Notes: generated from the sequence alone by a model not told the origin. Shown: positions 45,601 through 54,859, counted from the stretch's first letter. The stretch: 64,000 bases of DNA from Haemaphysalis longicornis (GCA_013339765.2 CM023453.1:93589767-93653766); one strand, 5' to 3'. Translations and numbers: made by a program.

Positions 45601-48600
45601 CCCTCCCTAAGAAGGCGCGGCCCAATACAACTTTGTCGTAGTGCAGTTCCAGAAGATATTTCTACATATTTTAAGCTGATTCAAAATGCAATATAAATGA
45701 TCTTATTACCAGCACCAGGAAGATTAGTTCCAGAAGGCAAGAAGCAAATACGTGCTCAGGTCAAACCTTATAGTGTAAGTAACAGATGTAACAATTTTTT
45801 CAGGTTAAATTTAGGGGCCAGAACACATTCCCTATATCTCGTCATCAGCTGATTTCCACTTGCTCCACAGGCACCCCATTCGGAAGCGGACAAAGGTAGA
45901 GGGGAATTATACATTATTACCTCAAGGGAAAACAAGCTCATGCGCATGGTACACAAATAGAGAGTTTTAGCGCAGCGCTCTCTGCCGTTTCGGGTGATAA
46001 AGGTTATATTTTTTGCGGCACGCAATTCTGGCGCCCTGCAAACAGTTTCGGCACATTGTTTCGCCGATGTTGCTTTGCGGCACACTAACCTTATGGCGCC
46101 ATCTGTTGAACCGCAGGCTAAGCAACACTCAACCGGTTGAAAGAGCACCTGGAATTTCGCACGACTACTATTGAATGCGAAACGTGCACAACATCATAGA
46201 ATTATTCTCCTACATAAGCACGCTTTATAGCGGATACATTAAAGCACCGAGTTTACTTTTTGTTTGGCGTTTGAACACAACGCGCAGAACAGCGTACACA
46301 CTTTTTTCGGCTCAGAATCCAAACGGAAAATATGTTTTAAGCAAATGTGACGTGACAACGCACCTGCTTGCTCTGTGGGTCGGAAGTAAAAAAGTAATAC
46401 GCGATAGTTTGCGCCACCTCGTCGTAATCATCACAGTCACTTAAAGGAGCCATGAAGACAACATACAAGTTGGGTTTGTTATAAAGATTGCTTAGTCCCG
46501 ATAACAATGATACCAATATCATCGCAATCTTCGAGAAAATAACGGAGATATTAAAGAAAACGTGTGAAGCAGTCGCGACCCCCTAGCTAATTTCCCGCAA
46601 CTTTTCTATGACGTCACAGAACCTTGTTTGTGCGATTGGCGGCCGCCTAACTGACCTGTCGCTACGACACATGACTGGACGTCTGTAATGGGGCCTCTAG
46701 TTCCATTTGACCGCAACACCTGAGTGCTAACGTGCCGTTAACGCACTGAAAATTATGTTTTATTGTTGGCCCGTGTGACGTCATTCTTGCTCATAACACG
46801 TCACTGTGGCGGAAATTTTAAAATTTTTAAATACTTACCGCTTATTTTTGTTAAAAAACATCTTTTGTGACTGTAATGGAGCTGAGTGAGATACTGAATC
46901 CTAGTTCTTTCAAATTAAACGAAGTTGTATTTTCTCTTCATGGCTCCTTTAACGTGATTTGCTGGGTTCAGCGGCAAGTCACTTACCTGTGGCGAAAGCT
47001 GAGAAGACTTTTAATCGCACACCTAGTTGCATATTCACTAGTGATAACTAATTCCAGGCTCGCCGTAGCCCACCCTCGTCTTCCACCTCAGGCGAAAGCG
47101 TCACAAACGTGGCATCGGACGCCAGCCCGCAGGAGCGTTGTTGGGGCAGTCAGCGATTTGATGTTAGTTTCGTTCACCGCGAGGTCAAAATGGAAAACGC
47201 TTGACCTTTGTGAGACGACGGCAGAGAAAAAACTGGCTACAGCTAAGCTCAGCCAACCTTGGGTATGCAAAGCAAATGCTAGGCTTAATCTGATTGCATC
47301 TTGATTTCGCCTGGGTAACTTTTCGTTTACTGTATTCCCGACCACGCTTCAAAGCCGTTCTGCTCCGAGCAACGCTCCCAGAAGGAGGTCGGGAGAACAC
47401 GGATTCACGGGGCAAACACGGCGTTTATTCATGGCGAACGCACCGTTCTTTTCACCGAGCGGGAGGCAAGTCACGTTGCCTGAAACGATCCAGCGCCCCC
47501 ATGCAGGCTGCGGGCGTGTTCAGCTGCCTCGACCGCAGCGGCGCGCCCGCAGGCGCCAATAACGGGCCCAGCGAATCGCACGATGTGCTGCGAGGGGTGT
47601 GTCACCGTGGGTGTGTCTCCCGACAAAAGGTGACCTTGCGCATAATCCACGAAATCGCTGACGAAAGTAGTAAAGCTTTGCTTTCAAAACTTGTTCTCTC
47701 AGATGCCAGTTACTCCTCACCGAGGAATGGTTAAAAGACCGGAGAACAGCGCAAATTTGACAGACACCAGAAGAAGGAGACGACACGCACAGCGCTGACT
47801 TACAACAGTTTATTCTTTACCGCTCGGGCACATATATACCACCACGGTTAAAAATACAAGGAAAAGCAAGACTAACACGATAGTGTCTCTTATCACCATT
47901 GGTCGTCACACATCACCATTCGCTCTGCGCCACAAAATAGGGCTGCATCCGCGTTAGCGGATGCAGCCCTATTTTAGATGCAGAGCATCTGATTCACTCG
48001 CCTTGTCCCTCCGGCGTCGTCGTCGTTGTTGTCGTCGGCGTTGTGCACCCCTCTGCCATTCTCCTCGCCGCGCGAGCTGCGCTCTCCGCCGCTCTCCGCC
48101 GCTCACCCCCTCTCCTCTCCGATAACGAACACTCTCTCGCGCGGGGCATTGGATTGGATTTGATTTGATTGGATTGGATTGGATTGGCTTGGATTCGGTT
48201 GGATTGGATTTGGATTAAAGTGGATTGTGTTGGATTGCGTTGCGTCATAGCCGCGGCAGACGCGCTGGGGCCGGCGCATGTGCAGTACTCTCTCTTCCGC
48301 GGTTTCCTCTCCTTCGGGCGCGCTGCGCATATAACCGGTGTGCCGTTCTCCGGCGAAGCAACATCCACGCTTGGCTCAAACACCTAGAGTCCACGCCGCT
48401 TTACAAGTACGCCAACGTCGTCATCGACTGGGACCAGCTTACGCAGTCCCTTCAACGTTATGAGCGCTATAAAACGCGTTCCCTTCGCCGCTCCCCCTAT
48501 GCGTCGCATCTACACAGGGGTTCCCGCGAGGGGAGGTGGGAGTTTTTTCTGAAACAAAGGTTATAGCAAAAAATAAGCATAAAACCACTAGAGAAATAAT

Positions 48601-51600
48601 TGAAGCTGCCGAAATCGCCCGCCTAAAAGATAAATGCGTAAGCATGCCCTCTCTGACCATCTCCCAAAAAGAATTAGATTTTTTGACCCCAGGTTAGTGC
48701 AGCACGTGTTTTTGTGGCGCAGAGCGAATGGTGATGTGGGACGACCAATGGTGATAAGAGACACTATCGTGTTAGTCTTGCTTTTCCTTGTATTTTACCG
48801 TGGTGGTATATATCAGCTGATTTCCACTTGCTCCACAGGCACCCCATTCGGAAGCGGACAAAGGTAGAGGGGAATTATACATTATTACCTCAAGGGAAAA
48901 CAAGCCCATGCGCATGGTACACAAATAGAGAGTTTTAGCGTAGCGCTCTCTGCCGTTGCGGGTGATAAAGGTTAATTTTTTGCGGCACGCAATTCTGGCG
49001 CCGTGCAGACAGTTTCGGCACATTGTTTCGCCGGTGTTGCTTTGCGGCACACTAACCTTATGGCGCCATCTGTTGAACCGCAGGCTAAGCAACACTCAAC
49101 CGGTTGAACGAGCACCTGGAATTTCGCACGACTACTATTGAGTGCGAAACGTGCACAACATCATAGAATTATTCTCCTACATAAGCATGCTCTATAGCGG
49201 ATACATTAAAGCACCGAGGTTACTTTTTGTTTGGCGTTTGAACACAACGCGCAGAACCGGGTATACACTTTGTTCGGCTCGAATCCAACCCAAAATATGT
49301 TTCAAGCAAACGTGACGTGACAACGCACCTGCTTGCTCTGTGGGTCAGAAGTACAAAAGTAATACGCGATAGTTTGCGCCACCTCGTCGTAAGCATCACA
49401 GTCACTTAAAGGAGCCATGAAGACAAAATACAAGTTGGGTTTATTATAAAGATTGCTTAGTCGCCATAACAATGATACCAATATCATCGCAATCTATGAA
49501 CAAATAACGGAGATATTAAAGAAAACGTGTGAAGCAGTCGCGACCCCCTAGCTAATTTCCCGCAACTTTTCTATGACGTCACAGAACCTTGTTTGTGCGA
49601 TTGGCGGCCGCCTAACTGACCTGTCGCTACGACACATGACTGGACGTCTGTAATGGGGCCTCTAGTTCCATTTGACCGCAACACCTGAGTGCTAACGTGC
49701 AGTTAACGCACTGAAAATTATGTTTTATTGTTGGCCCGTGTGACGTCATTCTTGCTCATAACACGTCACTGTGGCGAAAATTTTAAAATTTTTAAATACT
49801 TCCCGCTTATTTTTGTTAAAAAAAAAACATCTTTTGTGACTGTAATGGAGCTGAGTGAGATACTGAATCCTAGTTCTTTCAAATTAAACGAAGTTGTATT
49901 TTCTCTTCATGGCTCCTTTAACGTGATTTGCTGGGTTCAGCGGCAAGTCACTTAACTGTGGCAAAAGCTGAGAAGACTTTTATCGCACACCGAGTTGCAT
50001 ATTCACTAGTGATAACTAATTCCGGATTCGCCGTAGCCCACCCTCGTCTTCCACCTCAGGCGAAAGCGTCACAAACCTGGCATCGGACGCCAGCCCGCAG
50101 GAGCGTTGTTGGGGCAGTCAGCGATTTCATGTTAGTTTCGTTCACCGCGAGGTCAAAATGGAAAACGCTTGACCTTTGTGAGACGACGGCAGAGAAAAAA
50201 CTGGCTACAGCTAAGCTCAGCTAACCTTGGGTATGCAAAGCAAATGCTAGGCCTAATCTGATTGCATCTTGATTTCGCCTGGGTAACTTTAAATTTACTG
50301 TATTCCCGACCAGGCTTCAAAGCCGTTCTGGTCCGAGCAACGCTCCCAGAAGGAGGTCGGGAGAACACGGATTCACGGGGCAAACACGGCGTTTATTCAT
50401 GGCGAACGCACCGTTCCTTTTCACCGAGCGGGAGGCAAGTCACGTTGCCTGAAACGATCCAGCGCCCCCATGCAGGCTGCGGGCGTGTTCAGCTGCCTCG
50501 ACCGCAGCGGCGCGCCCGCAGGCGCCAATAACGGGCCCAGCGAATCACACGATGTGCTTCGAGGGGTGTGTCACCGTGGGTGTGTCTCCCGACAAAAGGT
50601 GACCTTGCGCATAATCCACGAAATCGCTGGACGAAAGTAGTAAAGCTTTGCTTTCAAAACTTGTTCTCTCAGATGCCAGTTACTCCTCGCCGAGGAATGG
50701 TAACGTTGAGGTGTTCCGCTTTACCTTCCCCCATGTTGTAAGCACACAGACAGGCAATCACGTCACCGTACGGTCGCTATTTTCCTGAAATAGCGTACGT
50801 GTCACGAACGTCCGCTAGGTGCAGAAACGTTAAGTAGCGTACTGCGCATCCGCAGTGCAGTGACGTTAGGAAATAACGTTCGCTATCTTTTTACGTAGGC
50901 TTCCGCACAATATACTAAAACTTTGTAATAGCGGCAGGATTGACGACTCCATGATCGGACTATATACGACAAGTAGCTGACAAGCCATTCCGTAAACACT
51001 GCGAAGATGCGGAAATCAAATACCTGATCATGTTATGTTGCATTTGCGAAGTTTCGTTTACAAGTTCCCTGTCACAGTGCACACTTAAAACTCCAGTTTG
51101 GTTTTCATATGCTAGTCTCTCTAAGACCGGTAACAATCAAGCCTGGCCATTCTCTTCTATTGTGGAGTAGCCTATCCGTATCGGAATCAGAGAGCACTGG
51201 CAACGCTTTGCACGAACTAGAGAGGGTCAGTCGCTGGCAAGATATCCTCAAGCCGTGGGGAAGCTTTCCTCGTAAATATGACGCAAAAGAGAATTGCGTT
51301 TTCCTAGGCACGTACGCACCAGAAACGCTGAATAAACAAAACAGGTTTTAAGAATTATTGGCGCTGTGCCGAAATGTTCGCTGCAAATCGCCTTGAGTGT
51401 CATGAATGCTGCAGATGGCGTGAATGAGGAAGGTGCAGGGTGCATCAGAAGGAGGGATCAGTTGGAATTGAAACAGTGCATCGTTTGCCCAAAATAGTTT
51501 TATTAAGACCCCTAAAGACACTTGTTTTAGCAAAATTCTACGATAGTGTACTATCGATTAGTGCAAGTGACATGTGCGCAAGCAATACGCCAGAAATATT

Positions 51601-53441
51601 TGTAGGGTTCGCTTCCTTGAAGCTTGCTTTTAATTTCGCGTCGTTCTTTTTAGAACTCCTGTTATCTCAAGGCTCTATAGGGTAAAGAAATGAAACGGAG
51701 ACACTTACCAGGTGGCATGGGTATTGAGAAGGAACGCAGAATTTTTTCACCTTGTGTACAACTTCAGTTTGGTCTCTGATGGCGCGTTTGTGAGACCCCA
51801 GATGCACAGTGAACTGGGTACCTGTACTTGGACTGGAAAAACCAAACCGGGTGCAGTTTTTACTATGTCACTGGTAAAAATTGCAACGTACCCATTACGG
51901 AGAACGTTTCACGTTGTTCTTACGACGAACCGTTTCAATCTGATTCCCTGCACTTTGCTCTTGCGATAGAAGTGGGGTAATTCTCAGTTCTCAAAAATCA
52001 TTTTTTTTTGTTTTTCTTGAAGATGTTAAGTGCGCAAACTATTGCTCGGTATTGCACTGTGTACACTGTCTGGCATATGACTGTATAAAACCTAGCGTAG
52101 GCTGTAAATGGCCGCAGGTGGAATCATCGAAGGAATTATAGAAGCAATTTGAAAAAAAAACAATGCTGCAGTAGCATAAAGATGTCATACATGCCGTGTT
52201 GTATATAGTAAAAGTCTAGGCTTGGCATTTAATGCAATTGTTACCACGTTCCACATTTTTGAGATGCCGCTTCTTAAGCATACAAGTCTTTTTTTAATCA
52301 GCCTTTACTAAAGGCCCTTTTGTGACGAACCAATAATCCCACTTGAAAACAGTCATTCTGGTAAATAAAAGCACTTTTTTCTCAGAATCAAATACCGTGA
52401 CTTTGAATCATGTGCGTTTCTGTAAGGCCACTTTATTTCAGCCGCAGCACAGTATGCCGTTGCTCGAGGGATACATTTATTCTAGTAATTACCTTCCCAT
52501 CCAGGTAAAATCGCCATGGCACACGAGAGTTCTGTGCACCACTGTTCTTGTGTTGCGATTAAGTGAAGTTCCTCATCTTACAGGCTTTTTAGGGAGAACC
52601 ACAACTCAGGAAGGAAACCTAGTGTTGTGTGAAGGTTCTTCTTCATTCTACGCGCGCTACATTTTAAATAGAGTGTTCTGCAGTTTTTAGGCAAGCAAAT
52701 AGCTCTATATTGCTCTATAAAGGCACTGTTAACTATACTTGAGCAATTTTGCAGCAAACAGTGGGCCTACGAATGCCTACTAGTTGCTGCTTCAGACTAG
52801 GCACTCATAAAAGCCAGTGGATGAAAACCTATGCTTTCTCTCAAGGGGTCACAATGTACCGGCTTACAAAACAGCACAACTTACCAGACGCAGTGCGCAG
52901 CCGTAAGCACATGGTGGTGGCTGATCAAAACGCCCCCGCAGAAGCCTGCACCGGCACTATCGTACAAGTAAGCCGTCCAAGGCCAGCTATGTGGGACGGC
53001 GGCCTGGCAGCCGAAAATTCGGTCCCCGGACTCCATCACAGGCTTGATTACAGGCCTCCCGCAGGTCTCTGCCCACAGAAAACGGTAAGGAAAGCTTCAA
53101 GCTAGAGTTTTATGCTGCCGTATACATAACGTTGAGCTATTAGCAGGCCACCCACCAAAGACATGAGTGCTATTTTGTACATCGGTCCTTAAAAAGTCCG
53201 AAGTTTCGAGGTGAAGCAGTGTCTAGGCTTTGGGCATGAGCTTAGCCTAGAGCGCATGTATTACCATGGTCATAATACTGGCTGCTAATGCGTACTCTAT
53301 CATGTAAGCTTTTCAGCCAAGGAAATATTGTGGTTGTAGTCACATTCTTACCTCTACGGCCAACATAAGAAATGTCTCACCTTTTCCATTTGTCAAAGTA
53401 GCACCAAAAAGCAGTAAGCACAGCAAAATTGTATTTTCCAT
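36391..53441 (-). CDS. S1-family serine protease, gene A, six exons
   Basis: Predicted secreted trypsin/chymotrypsin-fold endopeptidase that cuts peptide bonds outside the cell. CDS exons (minus strand, 5' to 3'): 53441-53381, 53068-52885, 51832-51709, 43577-43412, 37361-37234, 36609-36391. They total 882 nt, giving 293 residues plus a stop. All introns have GT..AG borders, and the phases (1, 2, 0, 1, 0) join without a stop. In protein order: signal peptide (about 1-18), short propeptide with a CGRP cysteine (C23), cleavage R37-I38, His79 in TAAHC, Asp135 in NDIAII, GWG at 173-175, Ser224 in GDSGGP. Length suits a single S1 domain without a clip domain. Odd points: mature N-terminus IFGC instead of IVGG, residue 218 (chymotrypsin 189) is Leu, and the Cys191-Cys220 pair is absent. 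Intron 3 (8.1 kb) and intron 4 (6.1 kb) are packed with transposons. The exon set is my own model; transcript data are needed. Substrate unknown. Confidence 0.8.
37234..37361 (-). CDS. Gene A exon 5: 168-182 disulfide loop
   Basis: 128 nt between a TTCTCTCAG acceptor and a GTAAGT donor. It encodes IGPPELKQALVQEIPC and LICLRGVTGLSRK. C199 and C211 fit the Cys168-Cys182 pair. The stretch just before GDSGGP, normally D-x-C-x, reads L-S-R-K, so primary specificity is not trypsin-like by this model. Confidence 0.82.
38108..38245 (-). repeat. Diverged SINE-like repeat, copy A
   Basis: GGTCCCGGATTATATTCAG and ACACGGGAGTTTTTGTTTTTC resemble the SINE-like block above. Repeated at 58935-59065. Heavily changed. 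Confidence 0.38.
38678..38823 (+). repeat. 5' LTR of the Mag-like gypsy element
   Basis: 146 bp, TG...CA termini, with AATAAA at 38761-38766. Starts immediately after the GTTGC target site. Confidence 0.92.
38824..38837 (+). other. Primer binding site (tRNA-Leu type)
   Basis: TGGTGTCAGAAGTG starts directly after the 5' LTR and is complementary to the 3' end of animal tRNA-Leu, including CCA. Confidence 0.75.
38845..40368 (+). pseudogene. gag-protease-RT (first part) of the gypsy element
   Basis: The longest open frame of the window. Starts at MTSDPDVPVV 22 bp after the LTR; an upstream in-frame ATG lies inside the LTR and is unlikely to be used. The capsid region is followed by the zinc knuckle CNYCKRQGHFADVC (about 39564-39605), the aspartic protease motif KIDSGAEVTVVP (about 39715-39750) and the start of reverse transcriptase (PWCAGLVVVPK, YRICVDLTKLN). 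The frame breaks near 40340, just before the first catalytic Asp of RT (DATSGFHQ), which lies in another frame. Confidence 0.85.
40341..41276 (+). pseudogene. RT and RNase H part of gypsy pol
   Basis: Continues in the shifted frame: DATSGFHQVK, LPFGIASAPEFFQRLM, the NMIDDILVFG catalytic box, and RNase H with SADASSYGIG and YSQTEKETLAI. Breaks again near 41260, after which the tail (YVPGKLLATADTLSR) is in another frame. Confidence 0.85.
41491..42259 (+). pseudogene. Integrase part of gypsy pol, two frames
   Basis: Zinc-binding region GHQGLRRC...CEQC, then AIDLFHCKGREH with the first catalytic Asp. After a shift near 41865 the core continues VDYYSRFPEVV, RTDNGPQF (second Asp) and SNGEAERMVRTVK (Glu). 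A further shift near 42195 separates the C-terminal part (LLMGRNLQT, GDRVWV) that runs to about 42420. Confidence 0.82.
42735..42747 (+). other. Polypurine tract of the gypsy element
   Basis: Purine-rich run (AAGAGGGGAGA) ending right at the 3' LTR, the expected plus-strand primer for reverse transcription. Confidence 0.7.
42748..42893 (+). repeat. 3' LTR of the Mag-like gypsy element
   Basis: 146 bp, matching the 5' LTR except at four positions. Followed by ATTGC, the slightly changed target duplication. Confidence 0.92.
43412..43577 (-). CDS. Gene A exon 4: catalytic Asp
   Basis: 166 nt between a TCTACAG acceptor and a GTAAGC donor. It encodes WPRLNDIAIITL with the triad Asp135, SPVCLP with the conserved Cys122 equivalent (C155), and YYVTGWGSIT. 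The same exon occurs in gene B with three residue changes and in the plus-strand pseudogene at 12330-12496. Confidence 0.9.
43828..44790 (-). mobile_element. CR1-like LINE 3' end, copy A (gene A intron 3)
   Basis: Minus strand: TLKFTNCQVIYLSRR, YKYQGVLFTADISWVSHI and RWLGYLRRNLENSP (44788-44492), then broken frames, then VFSIWNELPDDNIATIS near 44190-44150, the FxxWNxLP motif of CR1/L2 C-termini. It ends in a TTTATTTA run at about 43830-43860, the typical 3' repeat. 5' truncated. Collinear copy at 60415-61405. Confidence 0.78.
45336..45550 (-). repeat. tRNA-derived SINE-like repeat, copy A (Ruka-like)
   Basis: On the minus strand GGTTCGATTC (complement of 45496-45505) is a pol III B box, followed by GCGGCCGC, GATGGAGGCGAAAAGC, GTTAAAGATCCCCACGTGG and CCCTCCACTACGGCGTGCC, a layout seen very widely in hard-tick DNA. 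The family name is from memory and not checked. Confidence 0.6.
45845..47731. repeat. 1.89-kb repeat unit 1
   Basis: Starts CAGCTGATTTCCACTTGC and ends CGAGGAATGGT. Recurs at 48813-50700 and 62460-64000. No recognised protein; the longest frames are not shared in phase. GC-rich 3' third (47380-47640). Confidence 0.85.
47934..47975. repeat. Perfect 19-bp stem-loop
   Basis: 19-nt arms (AAAATAGGGCTGCATCCGC and its exact complement) with a 4-nt GTTA loop, at the inner edge of the left arm of the Penelope relic. Confidence 0.85.
48146..48240. repeat. GGATT-type microsatellite
   Basis: Imperfect run of GGATT and GGATTT units inside the Penelope relic. Confidence 0.85.
48813..50700. repeat. 1.89-kb repeat unit 2
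   Basis: Direct repeat of unit 1 in the same orientation, separated from it by the Penelope relic. At many diagnostic sites it agrees with unit 3 rather than unit 1 (for example CGTGCAGACAG against CCTGCAAACAG). Confidence 0.85.
50701..51708. other. Intron 3 of gene A, upstream end
   Basis: Follows unit 2. Only the unrecognised frame at 51109-51351 stands out. Confidence 0.4.
51109..51351 (+). CDS. Unrecognised ORF, 80 codons, in gene A intron 3
   Basis: Reads LHELERVSRWQDILKPWGSF and KENCVFLGTYAPETLN on the strand opposite to gene A. No family recognised and no splice or promoter evidence. Confidence 0.18.
   Translation: MLVSLRPVTIKPGHSLLLWSSLSVSESESTGNALHELERVSRWQDILKPWGSFPRKYDAKENCVFLGTYAPETLNKQNRF
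51709..51832 (-). CDS. Gene A exon 3: segment between catalytic His and Asp
   Basis: 124 nt after a TTTTTCCAG acceptor and before a GTAAGT donor. It reads PSTGTQFTVHLGSHKR and then KVKKFCVPSQYPCHL, matching the S1 pattern (xVxLGxH ... V..........YP) between His57 and Asp102. One base completes Cys82 and the exon ends in phase 0, as exon 4 requires. It carries two extra cysteines (C114, C121), which may pair with each other. Confidence 0.8.
52885..53068 (-). CDS. Gene A exon 2: activation site and catalytic His
   Basis: 184 nt after an acceptor ending GGGCAG and before a GTAAGT donor. It encodes TCGRPVIKPVMESGDR (propeptide with the cysteine that normally pairs with C122), then IFGCQAAVPHSWPW, FCGGVLIS and HVLTAAHCV, with His79 as the general base. 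The IVGG start of most S1 enzymes reads IFGC here, adding a cysteine. The frame is open throughout. Confidence 0.85.
53381..53441 (-). CDS. Gene A exon 1: signal peptide
   Basis: The ATG (complement of 53439-53441) opens a 61-nt coding exon with a hydrophobic core ILLCLLLFGATL, typical of a secretory signal. It ends ...GGAAAAG before a GTGAGA donor. Phase 1 fits exon 2, which supplies the last two bases of Glu21. The next clear upstream element is a TATA box about 70 bp away, which supports this as the first exon. Confidence 0.72.
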
Positions 53442-53512
53442 TTTTCTCCTACGTCGTTTTCTCTTACTCCAACAATGCAGAAAGTACTGCTTAAGCTTCT
53501 GAACTTGGAGCG

Positions 53513-53522
53513 ATTATATATA
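53513..53522 (-). promoter_or_regulatory. TATA box of gene A
   Basis: On the minus strand the sequence reads TATATATAAT, about 72 bp upstream of the predicted ATG. An initiator-like TTCAGA lies about 20-25 bp downstream, so the start site is expected near 53487-53499 with a short 5' UTR. Confidence 0.5.
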
Positions 53523-54407
53523 CTCTGTCTTATCATGTCGACTTTACACGGAAGTACGCTAAGGCACTCCAGAATGCCTACATAAATGGTGATAACGGAC
53601 CTTATCTATGAGTGGCGTGTCTGGCCTTGTGACGAGATTGCGTGCGGAGCACTTAAATTCACGGGGAACTATTTTCGAGTCGAAAAGTATGCGCCATGGC
53701 AGGCGGCCTAATGTGAACAAAAAATAAACGGAAACCTACCATCAAAACTAACAATTGTTGTCGTTAAGGTGTGTTTTTATCTGATTTCATGTGGTTTCAT
53801 ACTTGAAGAGTTATGCCCCATACAACCGTTTTTTTTGTCTATTGAACACTTCTATAAGGAAGGACCTAGCCCAATGGATACAGGCACAAGCGCCTGGCAT
53901 GAGTTCAGAATACTGCCGGTTGCACCCTCCTCTCCTTTTCAGTGTAAAGTTTTAAAAGGCCTAACTGCAAACCAAGAAAAAATTATTCATAATGCCAAAT
54001 GATGAATCTTGACATATAAGACAATAAGGAAACTACAAGGAACGAACTCATCATTAAGGTAAACCAGGCATCATCAAAAAAGAGGTGCTTTGTTAAGGGT
54101 AAAATAGGCGGTTAAAAATATAAAGAGACACAGTTGACGAAGTGCCTTCAAACGGTTTATTTCTGCTTGCAATGGGCTCGTTATAAGGAACGGAATGTCA
54201 AAGGCTACTTGCCAGAAAGGGGGACAACATTTCTCAAGATTGCGAACAACTCACTTGATGTTTACTGAAGATTCCATCTGAGTACTACGACACAAAATCC
54301 AGAACAACACCCCCTTCCCAGCAGTTGTGAACTGTAAAACAGCCCTAGCTTCCTGGTTCAACGCAGAACGGTTTGCCTCCGTGATATGACCCAGAAAAAT
54401 AATTACG
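53523..54407. other. Upstream region of gene A to the gap
   Basis: No coding feature recognised. Promoter-proximal elements other than the TATA box were not identified. Confidence 0.4.
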
Positions 54408-54507
54408 NNNNNNNNNNNNNNNNNNNNNNNNNNNNNNNNNNNNNNNNNNNNNNNNNNNNNNNNNNNNNNNNNNNNNNNNNNNNNNNNNNNNNNNNNNNNN
54501 NNNNNNN
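54408..54507. other. Assembly gap, 100 N
   Basis: A run of exactly 100 N, the usual placeholder for a gap of unknown size. It coincides with the left edge of copy B, so distance and even adjacency of the two copies are not established. Confidence 0.98.
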
Positions 54508-54593
54508 AACTTTTATGAGTGACATGGGGTTAGGGAAGCGTGGGTGGCTGCCGGCTTGGAAGGTCCGCTTGTCGTCCGTCCTGGTACCACGCA

Positions 54594-54859
54594 ACATGCA
54601 CCCTTTGTATCATGCGGGTCACAGAATGCAACGAGCGCAGGCTCTGCAGCGACGCCTACCTGTAAGACCAGATATTTTACACGTGGACGCGGAAGAATAC
54701 TGTCACCACGATGCTTATGCTCTGGCCATCATGAATCGGCCGGACGACCCCCCATTATGCTTCCTTACAGTTCGCACCCCTTGCCCTGCCACGGTGGAGG
54801 AGGCGGCAATTGCGCTCGTGGCATTACAATCTGAACCAAAAGCAGAACGTTACAATTGA
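54594..54859 (+). pseudogene. LINE RNase H relic, copy B, internally deleted
   Basis: Same fragment as in copy A (HVDAEEYCHHDAYALAIMN, VEEAAIALV) but the stretch of about 120 bp with the SDSKTA motif is missing, so the second catalytic Asp is gone. Since copy A keeps the family motif, this is a deletion in B rather than an insertion in A. Confidence 0.62.

Larger units (their letters stand above)
33567..47731. repeat. Segmental duplication, copy A
   Basis: Holds in order a LINE RNase H relic, gene A exons 6 to 4 with introns, a CR1-like LINE, a SINE and the first 1.89-kb unit. The same order recurs from 54508. By eye, intron stretches differ by around 4 percent (about 9 changes in about 215 bp near 37620-37830). 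Copy A alone contains the gypsy element. Introns 1-3 and exons 1-3 continue to 53441 beyond it. Confidence 0.9.
47732..48812. mobile_element. Penelope-like element relic with inverted ends
   Basis: Lies exactly between units 1 and 2. Inverted arms 47832-47937 and 48708-48812 carry the 3' end of the element in opposite senses. The plus-strand part 48573-48690 encodes TTREIIEAAEIARLKDKC and SMPSLTISQKELDFLTP before a stop, the region past the GIY-YIG domain. The left arm continues to an AATAAACTGTTGTAAG-type end in minus sense (about 47800). Between them are GC-rich sequence, a GGATT microsatellite and an ORF fragment YANVVIDWDQLTQSLQRYE of unknown identity. Confidence 0.66.

Noticed and set aside
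47994..48383. 129-codon minus frame with QSNxIQ repeats
   Set aside because: The repetitive protein is a translation of the GGATT microsatellite.
54386..54859. Long plus-strand frame running through the N gap
   Set aside because: Its N-terminal part is undefined bases; only the RNase H relic after the gap is real sequence.
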